A DNA stretch of 64,000 bases. Source: Planctomycetia bacterium. GTDB taxonomy: Bacteria; Planctomycetota; GCA-002687715. Numbering within the stretch: the stretch's first letter is position 1; every line of letters starts with the position of its first letter. Position numbers and translations under genes: made by a program. This document shows positions 1 through 8,655 of this stretch, in pieces. The DNA lies in the NCBI GenBank assembly GCA_005790545.1, contig SXUL01000077.1, positions 1 through 64,000 of the forward strand, read 5' to 3'. The notes under the pieces were generated by a model that was not told where the DNA came from, did not search any database, and worked only from the letters and a program-made list of their open reading frames with translations.

Positions 1-133
1 GACGTCGCCGCCGGCGCGCTGCCGCAGGTGTCGTGGATCGTCACCGCCGCGGACCTGTCCGAGCATCCCTCGGCCGAGCCGGCCAAGGGCGAGCATGTCT
101 GCGCCGGGCTGATCGAGGCGCTGGTCGACCAGT
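1..133 (+). CDS. Fragment of a phospholipase C-type phosphoesterase, both ends missing
   Basis: Reading frame 1 is open from base 1 and encodes LPQVSWIVTAADLSEHPS followed by a KGEH...LIEALVD segment. This resembles the core of bacterial phospholipase C / acid phosphatase (phosphoesterase family) enzymes, where an LPQVSW...SEHP stretch precedes a helix ending in ALVDNP. The similarity stops near base 131-134, where the sequence becomes rpoC in another frame. No start or stop is present. It has no relation to the rpoBC neighbourhood and is probably foreign sequence joined to this contig. The family call rests on one short motif-rich stretch recognised by eye. Confidence 0.55.
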
Positions 134-1481
134 GCGTACGTTCCACATCGGTGGCACGGCGTCGCGCGCGGTGCAGGAGAAGGAGATCGTGATCCGCAAG
201 GCCGGCGTTGTCAGCTGGCGCGGATTGCGCACGGTGGTGAACGAGCAGGGCCAGACCGTGGTGCTCAACCGCAACGGTCTCGTGGTGTTGCTCAACAACC
301 GTCAACGCGATCTCGATTCCTTCGAAGTGCCATTGGGCGCCACGATGCTCGTGCCGGAAGGCACCGAGATCGATGCGGCCGCGGCCAAGAAGGGTGTACG
401 GGTTTGCGAATGGGATCCGCACAACGTGCCGGTGCTCGCGGACGTGGATGGTGTCGTCGGCTTCGAGGACATCGTCGAAGGCGAGACCATGCGCTGGGAA
501 CTGGAGCCTGGATCCAAGAAGCGCCGCATGGCGGTGATGGAGCACAAGGGCGCCCTGCACCCGCAGATCGTGATCAAGGCTGAGGACGGCACGAAGATCC
601 AGCAGTACCACGTCCCCGAGCGTTCGAACATCGAAGTCCGCGAGGGCCAGATGATCCGCGCTGGAACAGTGCTCGCAAAGCGGGCCCGCGAAGTCGTCGG
701 TACCCAGGACATCACGGGCGGTCTGCCGCGCGTCACCGAGATCTTCGAAGCACGTACTCCGAAGGATCCCGCGGTGATCGCCGAAATCGACGGCACCGTG
801 GAACTGGGCGAGCGCAAGAAGGGCAAGCGCAGCATCATCGTGAAGGGCGAGGATGGAACCGAGCGTGCGCACCTCGTGCCGCACGGCAAGTACCTGCGCG
901 TGCACAAGGGCGACCGCGTGCATGCCGGCGATGCTCTCTGTGAAGGTCCGATGGTGCCGCACGACATCTTGCGCATCAGCGGCCTCGACGAGGTCTACAA
1001 CTACCTCCTGAACGAGGTGCAGACGGTTTACCGCAGTCAGGGTGTGACGATCGATGACAAGCACATCGAGATCATCATCTCCCAGATGCTGCGCAAGGTG
1101 CGTGTGGTGGATGCCGGCGACTCCGACTTCCTCCCGGGCATCGTGGTCGACCGTCACCGCTTCCGCGCGGAACACACGCGTGTTGCGCGTGCGGAAGGCA
1201 AGCCGCCCACCTTCGAGCAGCTGCTGCTCGGAATCACGAAGGCCGCGCTGCAGAGCGAGTCCTTCATCTCCGCCGCGTCGTTCCAAGAGACCACGAAGGT
1301 TCTCACCGAGGCCGCCATCGGCGGCAAGGTGGATACGCTCGTGGGCCTCAAGGAAAACGTCATCCTCGGACACCTCATCCCTGCGGGGACGGGCTTCCAG
1401 GACTACCACCGCACGCTGATCCTGCACCGCTTCGAAGAGGCGGAAATGGAGGCGCTCGGACAGGAGACTGCGGCCGGCTGA
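132..1481 (+). CDS. rpoC: DNA-directed RNA polymerase subunit beta', C-terminal part only
   Basis: This is the C-terminal third of the beta' subunit of RNA polymerase. RpoC similarity starts at the near-universal RTFHIGGTASR motif (135-167) in frame 3. It continues through the conserved SQMLRKVRVVDAGDSDFLPG region and the SFISAASFQETTKVLTEAAI segment, ending with the usual LIPAGTG motif. About 448 residues are present; a full RpoC has roughly 1,400. The 5' part is replaced by unrelated sequence, so no genuine start exists here. An apparent ATG at 33 lies inside the foreign fragment. The rpoC-rpsL order is the classical rpoBC-str arrangement. Confidence 0.95.
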   Translation: MRTFHIGGTASRAVQEKEIVIRKAGVVSWRGLRTVVNEQGQTVVLNRNGLVVLLNNRQRDLDSFEVPLGATMLVPEGTEIDAAAAKKGVRVCEWDPHNVPVLADVDGVVGFEDIVEGETMRWELEPGSKKRRMAVMEHKGALHPQIVIKAEDGTKIQQYHVPERSNIEVREGQMIRAGTVLAKRAREVVGTQDITGGLPRVTEIFEARTPKDPAVIAEIDGTVELGERKKGKRSIIVKGEDGTERAHLVPHGKYLRVHKGDRVHAGDALCEGPMVPHDILRISGLDEVYNYLLNEVQTVYRSQGVTIDDKHIEIIISQMLRKVRVVDAGDSDFLPGIVVDRHRFRAEHTRVARAEGKPPTFEQLLLGITKAALQSESFISAASFQETTKVLTEAAIGGKVDTLVGLKENVILGHLIPAGTGFQDYHRTLILHRFEEAEMEALGQETAAG

Positions 1482-1490
1482 ACCGGCCGC
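1470..1490 (+). repeat. Perfect 8-bp inverted repeat spanning the rpoC stop codon
   Basis: GCGGCCGG (1470-1477) and CCGGCCGC (1483-1490) flank a 5-nt loop that holds most of the rpoC TGA (1479-1481). No T tract follows, so it is not a textbook terminator alone, but it lies just upstream of a second hairpin. Confidence 0.5.
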
Positions 1491-1493
1491 GGA

Positions 1494-1525
1494 GTCGGCG
1501 CGTCTTGTGGGCGTGCCGACCTTTT
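1494..1525 (+). terminator. Candidate intrinsic terminator between rpoC and rpsL
   Basis: GTCGGC (1494-1499) pairs with GCCGAC (1515-1520). The stem extends inward by about three more pairs, including a G-T wobble, and CTTTT follows directly (1521-1525). It would end rpoBC transcription before the str operon. Confidence 0.45.
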
Positions 1526-1534
1526 CGCTAGGAT
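1505..1534 (+). promoter_or_regulatory. Candidate promoter for rpsL-rpsG-fusA
   Basis: A TAGGAT -10-like hexamer (1529-1534) lies 18 bp after TTGTGG (1505-1510). The same TAG(G/C)AT element recurs before several other transcription units in this window. The -35 overlaps the terminator stem, so both calls are tentative. Confidence 0.35.
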
Positions 1535-1579
1535 CAACGCCCTTCGGCCTCCGGCCGCGGGGCAAGGAAGAGCACAAGC

Positions 1580-1957
1580 ATGCCGACCATCAATCAACTT
1601 GTCCGGAAGGGCCGCGGCGAAAAGATCCGCCGCAGCAAGTCGCCCATTCTGGATAAGTGCCCCCAGAAGCGCGGGGTTTGCCAGCAAGTGAAGACCATGA
1701 CCCCGAAGAAGCCGAACTCGGCGTTGCGCAAGATTGCGCGCGTGCGCCTGAGCAACGGCAAGGAGACCACGGTCTACATTCCGGGCGAAGGCCACAACCT
1801 GCAGGAGCACTCGATCGTGCTCGTGCGTGGCGGCCGCGTGCGCGACCTTCCCGGCGTGCGCTACCACATCATCCGCGGCACCCTTGACGCAGCAGGCGTC
1901 GAAGATCGCCGTCGCAGTCGTTCGAAGTACGGTGCCAAGCGCCCGAAGGCCAAGTGA
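1580..1957 (+). CDS. rpsL: 30S ribosomal protein S12
   Basis: S12 sits at the decoding centre of the small subunit and governs accuracy. The 125-residue protein has the normal length and the conserved [12 protein letters not shown] and [19 protein letters not shown] segments. Lys43, whose mutation gives streptomycin resistance, is retained. Position 88 is arginine (codon 1841-1843, in RVRDLPG) where the common residue is lysine. An AAGGAAGAG ribosome binding site lies about 9 nt before the ATG. First gene of the str operon, 14 nt ahead of rpsG. Confidence 0.98.
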   Translation: MPTINQLVRKGRGEKIRRSKSPILDKCPQKRGVCQQVKTMTPKKPNSALRKIARVRLSNGKETTVYIPGEGHNLQEHSIVLVRGGRVRDLPGVRYHIIRGTLDAAGVEDRRRSRSKYGAKRPKAK

Positions 1958-1971
1958 GCAGGAACTGACCG

Positions 1972-2445
1972 ATGCCACGCAAGTACATCTCCACCGAGCG
2001 CTTCCTGAAGCCCGATCCACGGACCGGCAGCCTGCTCGTTGCCAAGTTCATCAACACCCTCATGTACAGCGGCAAGAAGAACGCCGCGCGCAATGCCTTC
2101 TACGAATGCCTCGACATCATCGAGAAGAAAGTGACCGATCAGCCTTCGGCAGAGATCTTCACGGCTGCTGTGAACAACGTGAAGCCGCTGGTCGAAGTGC
2201 GCAGCAAGCGCGTGGGTGGTGCCAACTATCAGGTGCCCATTGAGGTGAAGCGCAATCGTCAGCAGGCGCTGGCTTTCCGCTGGATCCTCGAAGCCTGCCG
2301 CTCGCGCAGCGGTCGGCCCATGTCCCAGCGCCTCGCGGAGGAGATCATGGCCGCCGCGCGCAAGGAAGGCACAGCCATCACCAAGCGTGAGAACACGCAC
2401 AAGATGGCCGATGCGAACAAGATGAACGCGCACTTCGCCTGGTGA
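1972..2445 (+). CDS. rpsG: 30S ribosomal protein S7
   Basis: S7 nucleates assembly of the 30S head by binding 16S rRNA. The 157-residue product is full length, starting [15 protein letters not shown] and containing the conserved [12 protein letters not shown] loop and an intact C-terminal [16 protein letters not shown] helix. AGGAA lies 7 nt before the ATG. It follows rpsL closely and precedes fusA in the usual str order. Confidence 0.98.
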   Translation: MPRKYISTERFLKPDPRTGSLLVAKFINTLMYSGKKNAARNAFYECLDIIEKKVTDQPSAEIFTAAVNNVKPLVEVRSKRVGGANYQVPIEVKRNRQQALAFRWILEACRSRSGRPMSQRLAEEIMAAARKEGTAITKRENTHKMADANKMNAHFAW

Positions 2446-2554
2446 AGTTTCCGGTGGCGCATCCTGCGCCCACTGGAAGCTTCAGCGACGTTTGTGCAGC
2501 ACAAGGCGCCGTGGGCCGGAGCATCCGGCCGCGGCGTCTTTCAGGATCTGGACC

Positions 2555-4639
2555 ATGAAAGCGGTCAGCATCAGCGCCATTCGCAACATCGGGATCATCG
2601 CCCACATCGATGCGGGCAAGACCACGGTCTCGGAGCGAATCCTCTTCTACACGGGGCGCGAGCACCAGCTTGGTGAAGTGCATGAAGGCACGGCCACCAT
2701 GGACTATCTCGAAGAGGAGCAGCAGCGCGGCATCACCATCACTGCCGCCGCAACGACCTGCGAGTGGGACGGCCATCGCATCAATCTCATCGATACTCCC
2801 GGGCACGTGGATTTCACCGCTGAAGTCGAACGCAGTCTGCGTGTGCTCGACGGGGCTGTGGGGGTGTTCTGCGGCGTCGCAGGCGTGGAGGCGCAGAGTG
2901 AGACGGTGTGGCGCCAGGCCAGTCGGTATCGCATTCCCCGCGTCGCCTTCGTGAACAAGCTTGATCGCGTTGGCGCCGATTTCGCACGTGCGGTCGAAAG
3001 CATGCGCAAGCGTCTCCCGGGTTGCGTGCCGGTGCCGTTCACCCTGCCCATCGGCAGCGAGAAGGACTTCTGCGGTGTCTTTGACCTCGTTGCCATGGAG
3101 GCCGTGCACTGGGATGAAGCGAGCCAGGGCGTCGAGATGACGCGGCGCCCGCTCACAGAGGAAGAGGCGCTCGAAGCCGCAGACGCGCGGCAGCGCCTCG
3201 AAGAAGTTGCCTCCGATGGGGATGATGCGCTGACCGAGAAGTTCCTGAATGGTGTCGCGCTCACTCGCGAAGAACTCGTGGGGGGGCTCAGACGCAGTGT
3301 TCTCGCGCTGCGCATCACGCCGGTCTTGTGCGGCACGGCACTGCGCAACAAGGGTGTGCAACTGATTCTCGATGCCGTGGTGCGCTATCTCCCGTCGCCT
3401 GTTGACATGCCCGCTGTCGAAGCGCATGTCATCGGTGGCAAGGAAGACGGATCCATGTCGCCGGTGCAGGCTGACCCGAAGGGGCAGTTCGTCGGGCTTG
3501 CATTCAAGATCATCAGTGACAAGCACGGAGACCTCACGTTCGTGCGCGTCTATCAGGGGCGCCTCGAATCGGGGGCGCAGGTCTACAACGCGCGCACCCA
3601 GAAGGTAGAGCGTGTCTCGCATGTCTACCTGATGCACGCGGCAAGCCGCGAGGCGCAGGAGAGCGCCGACGCCGGCAACATCGTCGCCGTGGTGGGGCTC
3701 CGGACCGCAGTCACGGGCGACACGATTTGCGGCAAGGGCAAGCTGCTTTCCCTCGAGAGGCCCAGCTTTCCCGAGTGCGTCATTTCGCGGCGCATCGAGC
3801 CACGCACCGTGGCAGACAAGGACCGGCTCGCCGAGGTGCTTGCACGCATCGCACGCGAAGATCCGACGTTCCGCTTTCAGCAGGATGATGAAACCGGCCA
3901 GCTCGTGATCTACGGCATGGGCGAATTGCACCTTGAAGTGATCACGAATCGCATGACCCGCGATTTTGGCGTGAACGCGAGCGTCGGTCAGCCACGGGTC
4001 GCGTATCGCCAGCGCTTGAAGAGTGCGGCCACAGTGACGCATCGCTTCGCGCGCCAAACCGGCGGCAAGGGGCTCTTCGCTGAAGTGCAGTTGCGCGTCG
4101 AGCCGGGCAAGCCCGGCAGCGGTTTCACCTGGGCAAATCTCTCCGCTCAGGGCGTCATCCCGCGGGAGTTTCTCCCGTCGGTGGAGAGCGGTGTGCGCGG
4201 TGCGGCGCGCAGTGGACTCGACTACGGCTATGAAGTCATCGACGTGCGGGCGACGCTCTTGGGCGGCGCCTTTCACGATGTGGACAGCAACGAAGTGGCT
4301 TTCAACATCTGCGCATCCATGGCCTTTCAGGACGCAGCCAAGGCGGCCGGTGTGGAAGTGATCGAGCCGATCATGCGCCTCGAGGTCACCACCCCGCCGG
4401 AATACATGAGCGGTGTCATCGGGGACCTCAACGCGCGACGGGCCCAGATCCAGAATCTGGATACCAGCACGAACCCTTGCATCATCGAGGCCGATGTTCC
4501 TCTGGCGGAGGTCTTCGGGTACGCCACAGCTGTGCGCTCCATGTCGCAGGGTCGGGCGGCCTACAGCATGGAGCCGAGGCTTTACGCACCGGTCTCGGCA
4601 CAGGTCATGGCCCGCCTGGAAGCCGGCGAGATTCTTTGA
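2555..4639 (+). CDS. fusA: Translation elongation factor G
   Basis: GTPase that drives translocation and, with RRF, ribosome recycling. The start at 2555 gives 694 residues, normal for EF-G; an in-frame ATG at 2492 would add 21 non-conserved residues. G1 AHIDAGKTT (residues 16-24), G2 RGITITAA, G3 DTPGHVDF and G4 NKLD are intact, and the domain IV-V region ([17 protein letters not shown]) is complete. The [13 protein letters not shown] stretch is reminiscent of the spirochaete/planctomycete/mitochondrial-type EF-G group; that subgroup placement is inference. The ribosome binding site is weak. No tuf follows. Confidence 0.96.
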   Translation: MKAVSISAIRNIGIIAHIDAGKTTVSERILFYTGREHQLGEVHEGTATMDYLEEEQQRGITITAAATTCEWDGHRINLIDTPGHVDFTAEVERSLRVLDGAVGVFCGVAGVEAQSETVWRQASRYRIPRVAFVNKLDRVGADFARAVESMRKRLPGCVPVPFTLPIGSEKDFCGVFDLVAMEAVHWDEASQGVEMTRRPLTEEEALEAADARQRLEEVASDGDDALTEKFLNGVALTREELVGGLRRSVLALRITPVLCGTALRNKGVQLILDAVVRYLPSPVDMPAVEAHVIGGKEDGSMSPVQADPKGQFVGLAFKIISDKHGDLTFVRVYQGRLESGAQVYNARTQKVERVSHVYLMHAASREAQESADAGNIVAVVGLRTAVTGDTICGKGKLLSLERPSFPECVISRRIEPRTVADKDRLAEVLARIAREDPTFRFQQDDETGQLVIYGMGELHLEVITNRMTRDFGVNASVGQPRVAYRQRLKSAATVTHRFARQTGGKGLFAEVQLRVEPGKPGSGFTWANLSAQGVIPREFLPSVESGVRGAARSGLDYGYEVIDVRATLLGGAFHDVDSNEVAFNICASMAFQDAAKAAGVEVIEPIMRLEVTTPPEYMSGVIGDLNARRAQIQNLDTSTNPCIIEADVPLAEVFGYATAVRSMSQGRAAYSMEPRLYAPVSAQVMARLEAGEIL

Positions 4640-4657
4640 TCCTCCGCGGGACAGCGA

Positions 4658-4698
4658 GCGTTGGTGCGGCCAAACGGGGGGGTGGCCCCAGCCAACGC
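4658..4698 (+). terminator. Nested hairpin downstream of fusA, possible terminator
   Basis: GCGTTGG (4658-4664) pairs with CCAACGC (4692-4698), and an inner GGCC/GGCC pair continues the stem. It begins 18 nt after the fusA stop. No T tract follows, so it may be a Rho-associated or processing structure instead. Confidence 0.35.
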
Positions 4699-4979
4699 GG
4701 ACAATGTCATGGCGAAATACGCTATTACTCAATACGCCGCAAATAGTTATGTAGCATCATGGGGCCTGATCAACAGAGCCTGATGTGGGGTAGCGCGGGT
4801 GGAAAGTCTCACGCTGCGGGCCGTTTGGACCTCCCCAGCAGAGCCTCGCGGGCTGCAAAACTCCACGCGTACCCTTGAAACCCTCTCGAGTTCTGCCAAA
4901 TTCGCTCTCCCGAAACGCTCCCGGTGACCCCGGGGGCTTTGCAGACCCCGCGCTCGGCCAGGCCTGATCGAGCACCGGT

Positions 4980-5082
4980 GCAACCGCTTGCGGTTGCTGC
5001 AGCATCACGGAAACGAGGATGCCGCCACGGCAGGGGAGACACGCACTGCGGAGACCTCGGTCGCAAGACCGGTGAGTCCGCA
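4980..5082 (+). promoter_or_regulatory. Candidate structured 5' leader of the S10 operon
   Basis: Three stems are visible. GCAACCG/CGGTTGC with a CTTG loop spans 4980-4997. CGGTC/GACCG with a GCAA tetraloop spans 5058-5071. An outer TGCGGA (5047-5052)/TCCGCA (5077-5082) pair encloses the second, with a symmetric 5/5 internal loop. In other bacteria the S10 leader is where L4 or other r-proteins exert feedback. No known leader family was matched, so function is inferred from position and structure only. Confidence 0.35.
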
Positions 5083-5143
5083 ACCGTGAATGCAGAGTTG
5101 GTCGCGTTCGGGATCGTGTCGCGTGTGAATGAGCGAGGGGCCT

Positions 5144-5452
5144 ATGGCCGCTGAGAGCATCAAGATCCGTCTGGAATCCTACGACCACGAGGCGCTGGAT
5201 GCGTCCGCGCAGGAGATCGTGAACGTGGCCCGGCAGTCAGAAGCCGTGGTTGCGGGACCGGTTCCCTTGCCGACGCGTATCGAGCGCTTCACCGTGCTGC
5301 GCAGCCCGCACGTGGACAAGAAGTCGCGGGAGCAGTTCGAGATCCGTACCCACCGGCGCGTGATTTATCTCACGCATCCCACGAAGAAGACGGTGGATCT
5401 GCTCGCGAAGCTCAATCTCCCGGCAGGAGTGGACATCAGAATCAAGGCCTGA
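5144..5452 (+). CDS. rpsJ: 30S ribosomal protein S10
   Basis: S10 is part of the 30S head and partners NusB in antitermination. The start at 5144 gives 102 residues, the family norm, with the conserved [19 protein letters not shown] loop and a [10 protein letters not shown] end. A GAGGGG site 3-8 nt upstream supports this ATG over one five codons earlier. First gene of the S10-spc-alpha supercluster; 107 bp separate it from rplC. Confidence 0.97.
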   Translation: MAAESIKIRLESYDHEALDASAQEIVNVARQSEAVVAGPVPLPTRIERFTVLRSPHVDKKSREQFEIRTHRRVIYLTHPTKKTVDLLAKLNLPAGVDIRIKA

Positions 5453-5559
5453 GGCTTCGGCTTCAGGTCGGGAATCGCCTGCGGGCGGTTCCGGGACCGC
5501 GGTGGGTTGTTGCCCATCGCCTTTGGCGACCGGAAGCGGTTGCTGGAGAAGAGTGAGAT

Positions 5560-6213
5560 ATGGCTCATTTCATCCTCGGACGCAAAGGGCGCATGGCTCA
5601 GGTGTTCACCGACGACGGGCGCTGCCTGCCGGTGACCATCCTGGAAGCCGGTCCCTGCACGGTCACACAGGTCAAGACAGTCGAGAACGACGGCTACTGC
5701 GCCGTGCAACTCGCGTACGAGCCCGTACGCGAGAAGGTGCTCACCAAGCCTGAGCGCGGGCACTTCAAGAAAGCCGGCGTGGCCGCAAGCCGCTTCCTGC
5801 GCGAATCGCGCCTGGACGGTTCCGCAGGGCTGGCGCTTGGCGCTGAAGTGAAGTGCACGGTGTTCGAGAAGGGCCAGTTCGTTGACGTGGCCGGCATGAT
5901 CAAGGGCCGTGGCACGACAGGCGTCATGAAGCGCCATGGCTTCAAGGGCCGCCCCGCGACGCACGGACACATGTGCCAGCGCCGTCCGGGTTCGATCGGT
6001 ATGCACTCGGAGCCGGCGCGCGTGTTCCGCGGCAAGAAGATGGCTGGTCAATACGGCGCCACGCGCCAGACCATGCAGAACCTCGAGGTGCTCGGGGTGG
6101 ATGCAGAGCGCAATCTGATCTTCGTGAAGGGTGCCGTGCCCGGTCACGTGGGTGGCCTGGTGATGATTCGCAGCGCCAAGAAGAAGCCCGCCGTTGCGGG
6201 CAAGAAGGGATGA
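5560..6213 (+). CDS. rplC: 50S ribosomal protein L3
   Basis: L3 helps start 50S assembly and reaches the peptidyl transferase centre. The 217-residue protein starts MAHFILGRKGRMAQVF and holds the conserved KGRGTTGVMKRHGFKGRPATHGH loop region and the MAGQYGATRQTMQNL segment, with FVKGAVPGHVGG near the end. GGAGAAGAG precedes the ATG. The stop lies 5 nt before the rplD start. Confidence 0.97.
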   Translation: MAHFILGRKGRMAQVFTDDGRCLPVTILEAGPCTVTQVKTVENDGYCAVQLAYEPVREKVLTKPERGHFKKAGVAASRFLRESRLDGSAGLALGAEVKCTVFEKGQFVDVAGMIKGRGTTGVMKRHGFKGRPATHGHMCQRRPGSIGMHSEPARVFRGKKMAGQYGATRQTMQNLEVLGVDAERNLIFVKGAVPGHVGGLVMIRSAKKKPAVAGKKG

Positions 6214-6218
6214 GCGCC

Positions 6219-6839
6219 ATGCAGATTCCTGCCTGGAAATCCGGCGCCAAGAGCGAGACGAGCGTGGATGTCGCCTTCCTTGGCGACAAGGTGCTGAAGC
6301 GCACCATGCACGCGGCCGTCATCATGTACGAGGCGAACAAGCGCACGGGTACTCACTCGACGCTCACGCGCGCCTTCATCGCCCGCGCCAAGAAGCCGCT
6401 GTTCAGTCAGAAGGGCACAGGTCGCGCACGCGTCCGTCACCCGCAGGTTGTGCAGTGTCGTGGCGGTGGAACGGCGAAGGGGCCGCACCCGCGCGATTAC
6501 TCGTACCAGATGCCGAAGCAGGCCCTGCGGGTCGCTCTGCGCGGCGCGCTCGCATCCAAGTTTGCTGACGGCGAGGCGGTGTTCGCTGATTTGACAGCGC
6601 TTGCCAAGCCCTCGACGAAGGCGCTCAAGGCCGTGCTCGCGGGCATCGGTGCCGCGCGTACGTGCCTCATCGTGGATGCCGCGCCGACGCAAGCACTCAT
6701 TCTCAGTGCCCGCAACCTTCCCGGCGTGACCGTCACGGCTGCGAAGGACCTCAACGCCCGCGAAGTGCTGGCACACAAGACACTTCTCGTCACGGACGCA
6801 GGCCTTGCAGCGCTGCGCGAGGTGCACAGCCATGCTTGA
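6219..6839 (+). CDS. rplD: 50S ribosomal protein L4
   Basis: L4 lines the upper exit tunnel and in several bacteria represses the S10 operon. The extended-loop motif QKGTGRARVRHPQVVQCRGG followed by KGPHPRDYSY is clear. The start at 6219 has GAAGGG about 9 nt upstream and gives 206 residues; an ATG at 6210 overlapping the rplC stop would add three residues. The last codons overlap the rplW start by 8 nt. Confidence 0.95.
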   Translation: MQIPAWKSGAKSETSVDVAFLGDKVLKRTMHAAVIMYEANKRTGTHSTLTRAFIARAKKPLFSQKGTGRARVRHPQVVQCRGGGTAKGPHPRDYSYQMPKQALRVALRGALASKFADGEAVFADLTALAKPSTKALKAVLAGIGAARTCLIVDAAPTQALILSARNLPGVTVTAAKDLNAREVLAHKTLLVTDAGLAALREVHSHA

Positions 6840-7113
6840 TGCTCATCACGTCGTGCGTCGGCCCATCGTCACCGAGAAGAACATGCACCGCGCGGAAAAA
6901 CGCCGCGAGTACACGTTCGAAGTGGCCAAAGGTGCCAACAAGATCCAGATCCGCCAGGCGGTGGAGAAACTCTTCAACGTCAAGGTGATGGGCGTGAATA
7001 CCGCCGTGCTGAAGGGGCTTGTGAGCCGCCGCGGCACGCATGTCACGCAGAACAGCGACACCAAGAAGGCCATCGTCAAGCTGGCCGAGGGCTTCAAGAT
7101 CGATCTGATCTGA
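6832..7113 (+). CDS. rplW: 50S ribosomal protein L23
   Basis: L23 sits at the tunnel exit and docks trigger factor and SRP. The start at 6832, overlapping the rplD stop as ATGCTTGA, gives 93 residues beginning [17 protein letters not shown], with the usual [21 protein letters not shown] motif and VNTAVLKG. An ATG nine codons upstream would add unconserved residues. Confidence 0.96.
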   Translation: MLDAHHVVRRPIVTEKNMHRAEKRREYTFEVAKGANKIQIRQAVEKLFNVKVMGVNTAVLKGLVSRRGTHVTQNSDTKKAIVKLAEGFKIDLI

Positions 7114-7127
7114 GGACAACACCAGCC

Positions 7128-7961
7128 ATGGCCATCAGGAAATTCAGACCTACTTCGCCCGGACGACGCTTTGGAAGCGTGGTCATCTGGCGCAATGACC
7201 TCACCAAGTCCGAGCCCGAGAAGTCCCTGCTCGCTCCGAAGCGCGGCACTGGCGGGCGCAACAAGCATGGCCACATCACCTCGCGGCATCGCGGTGGTGG
7301 CGTCAAGCGCATGTACCGCGTCATCGACTTCCGTCGTGACAAGGATGGCATCGCAGGCGTCGTGGCGGGCATTGAATACGATCCGAATCGCTCGGCGAAC
7401 ATCGCCCTCCTGCACTACAAGGATGGCGAGAAGCGTTACATCCTTGCCCCGAACGGACTCCGGATGGGGCAGGAAGTCCTGTCCGGCCACGGTGTGGAGC
7501 CAGTGGTGGGCAATGCCCTGCCGCTCGGTGAAGTGCCGCTCGGCATGGAAATCCACAACATCGAATTGCGGCCTGGCAAGGGCGGTGCGATTGCACGCTC
7601 GGCCGGCATGGTGGCTCGTCTGCTCGCGCGCGAAGGCGAGTACGTCACCGTGGTGCTGCCGTCCGGCGAAACGCGCCGCGTGCTCGGGACGTGCCGTGCC
7701 ACCGTGGGAACGGTGGGCAACGCGGATCACCAGCACGTGAGCATCGGCAAGGCCGGTCGTAATCGACTGAAGGGCATTCGCCCGCAAAGCCGTGGTTCTG
7801 CCATGAACCCGGTCGCGCACCCGATGGGTGGCGGCGAAGGCCGTCGCTCGGGTGGTCGCCATCCGGTGAGCCCGTGGGGCAAGCCAGCCAAGGGTGGCAT
7901 CACGCGCAAGCCCAAGAACGTGAACAACAAGTTCATCATCCGCCGCCGCAAGAAGAGGTGA
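7128..7961 (+). CDS. rplB: 50S ribosomal protein L2
   Basis: L2 is needed for subunit association and peptidyl transfer. The 277-residue product is full length with [10 protein letters not shown] near the start, HKRAYRxIDF-type core ([10 protein letters not shown]), and the essential [20 protein letters not shown] region, whose histidine is implicated in activity. C-terminal RRRKKR is typical. A GAGG lies about 12 nt before the ATG. Confidence 0.98.
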   Translation: MAIRKFRPTSPGRRFGSVVIWRNDLTKSEPEKSLLAPKRGTGGRNKHGHITSRHRGGGVKRMYRVIDFRRDKDGIAGVVAGIEYDPNRSANIALLHYKDGEKRYILAPNGLRMGQEVLSGHGVEPVVGNALPLGEVPLGMEIHNIELRPGKGGAIARSAGMVARLLAREGEYVTVVLPSGETRRVLGTCRATVGTVGNADHQHVSIGKAGRNRLKGIRPQSRGSAMNPVAHPMGGGEGRRSGGRHPVSPWGKPAKGGITRKPKNVNNKFIIRRRKKR

Positions 7962-7965
7962 TCCG

Positions 7966-8244
7966 ATGAGCCGTTCAACGAAAAAAGGTCCGTTTGTGGA
8001 CGCCAAGGTGCTCGCCAAGGTGAACAAGGCACGTGCGCGTGCCTCTGCGGAACCCATCAAGACCTGGGCCCGTTCGTGCACCATCACGCCTGACTTCGTC
8101 GGGCTCACCTTCAGTGTTCACAACGGCAAGGCCTTCATCAAAGTCTTCGTCACCGAGGAAATGGTGGGACACAAGCTGGGTGAGTTCACGCTCACGCGCA
8201 CGTTCCGCGGCCACGGACAGAACAAGGCCGTCACGGCCCCCTGA
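7966..8244 (+). CDS. rpsS: 30S ribosomal protein S19
   Basis: S19 forms the 30S head bridge with S13. The 92-residue protein has [12 protein letters not shown], the [22 protein letters not shown] core and the [19 protein letters not shown] signature. The ribosome binding site AGAGGTGAT lies across the rplB stop 4 bp upstream, indicating coupling. Confidence 0.98.
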   Translation: MSRSTKKGPFVDAKVLAKVNKARARASAEPIKTWARSCTITPDFVGLTFSVHNGKAFIKVFVTEEMVGHKLGEFTLTRTFRGHGQNKAVTAP

Positions 8245-8253
8245 GGAACCACC

Positions 8254-8652
8254 ATGGAATTCAAGGTTGTTCATCGCTACGCACCCATGTCAGCCAGCAA
8301 GGCTCGCGCGGTTGCTGCTCTCGTGCGCGGGATGCCCGTGAACGCGGCCCTCGAAACGCTCGAGTTCATTCCGCGTCGTGCGGCACCCATGCTCAAGAAA
8401 CTCATCCGCTCGGCAATCGCCAACGCGGGACAGGTCGGAGGCGTCGAAGCCTCTCAGTTGCGCGTCAAGACGGCGCTCGCTGATGGCGGCCCGCTGAAGC
8501 AGGGTCGCCTCCGCTGGCGTCCAGGTCCGCGCGGCCGCGCGTGTCCGATTCGCAAGCGTTCGTGTCATCTGACCGTGGTGCTCGAGACGGCGGAGGCCGC
8601 GCCGGAGCGGCGCCGCGAACGCCGTGCGCGCGCTGCAGGGAAGGAGTCCTGA
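8254..8652 (+). CDS. rplV: 50S ribosomal protein L22
   Basis: L22 extends a beta hairpin into the exit tunnel. The 132-residue protein contains the SASKARAVAALVRGMPVNAAL helix and the hairpin ending GRLRWRPGPRGRACPIRKRS with the HLTVVL strand, then an Arg-rich tail longer than in E. coli (110 residues). GAGGA lies 6 nt before the ATG. Confidence 0.97.
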   Translation: MEFKVVHRYAPMSASKARAVAALVRGMPVNAALETLEFIPRRAAPMLKKLIRSAIANAGQVGGVEASQLRVKTALADGGPLKQGRLRWRPGPRGRACPIRKRSCHLTVVLETAEAAPERRRERRARAAGKES

Positions 8653-8655
8653 TCC

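Larger units (their letters stand above)
4640..5143. other. 504-bp non-coding gap between fusA and rpsJ, in the usual tuf position
   Basis: This is the only gap over 300 bp in the window. No reading frame here resembles a known protein, and there is no EF-Tu-like sequence on either strand. It holds a hairpin just after fusA, an AT-richer stretch at about 4700-4760 that may contain the S10 promoter, and several nested inverted repeats in the last 170 bp before rpsJ. Confidence 0.6.

Noticed and set aside
33-1481. A complete 482-residue rpoC from ATG 33
   Set aside because: The first 30-35 codons come from out-of-frame phospholipase C sequence; RpoC similarity begins at codon 35 or so.
2378-4732. 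784-codon open frame on the minus strand opposite fusA
   Set aside because: It is a GC-bias shadow: the plus strand encodes complete EF-G with every motif, and the antisense product has His/Arg-rich composition with no domains.
4800-4830. GGTGGAAAGTC, reminiscent of the P4 5' strand of RNase P RNA
   Set aside because: The matching P4 3' strand and the other conserved helices are not found in the following 400 bp.
5047-5082. tRNA or kink-turn candidate before rpsJ
   Set aside because: No acceptor/anticodon layout or TTC-type T loop for a tRNA, and the tandem G-A pairs needed for a kink-turn are not clearly placed; kept only as an unspecified leader structure.
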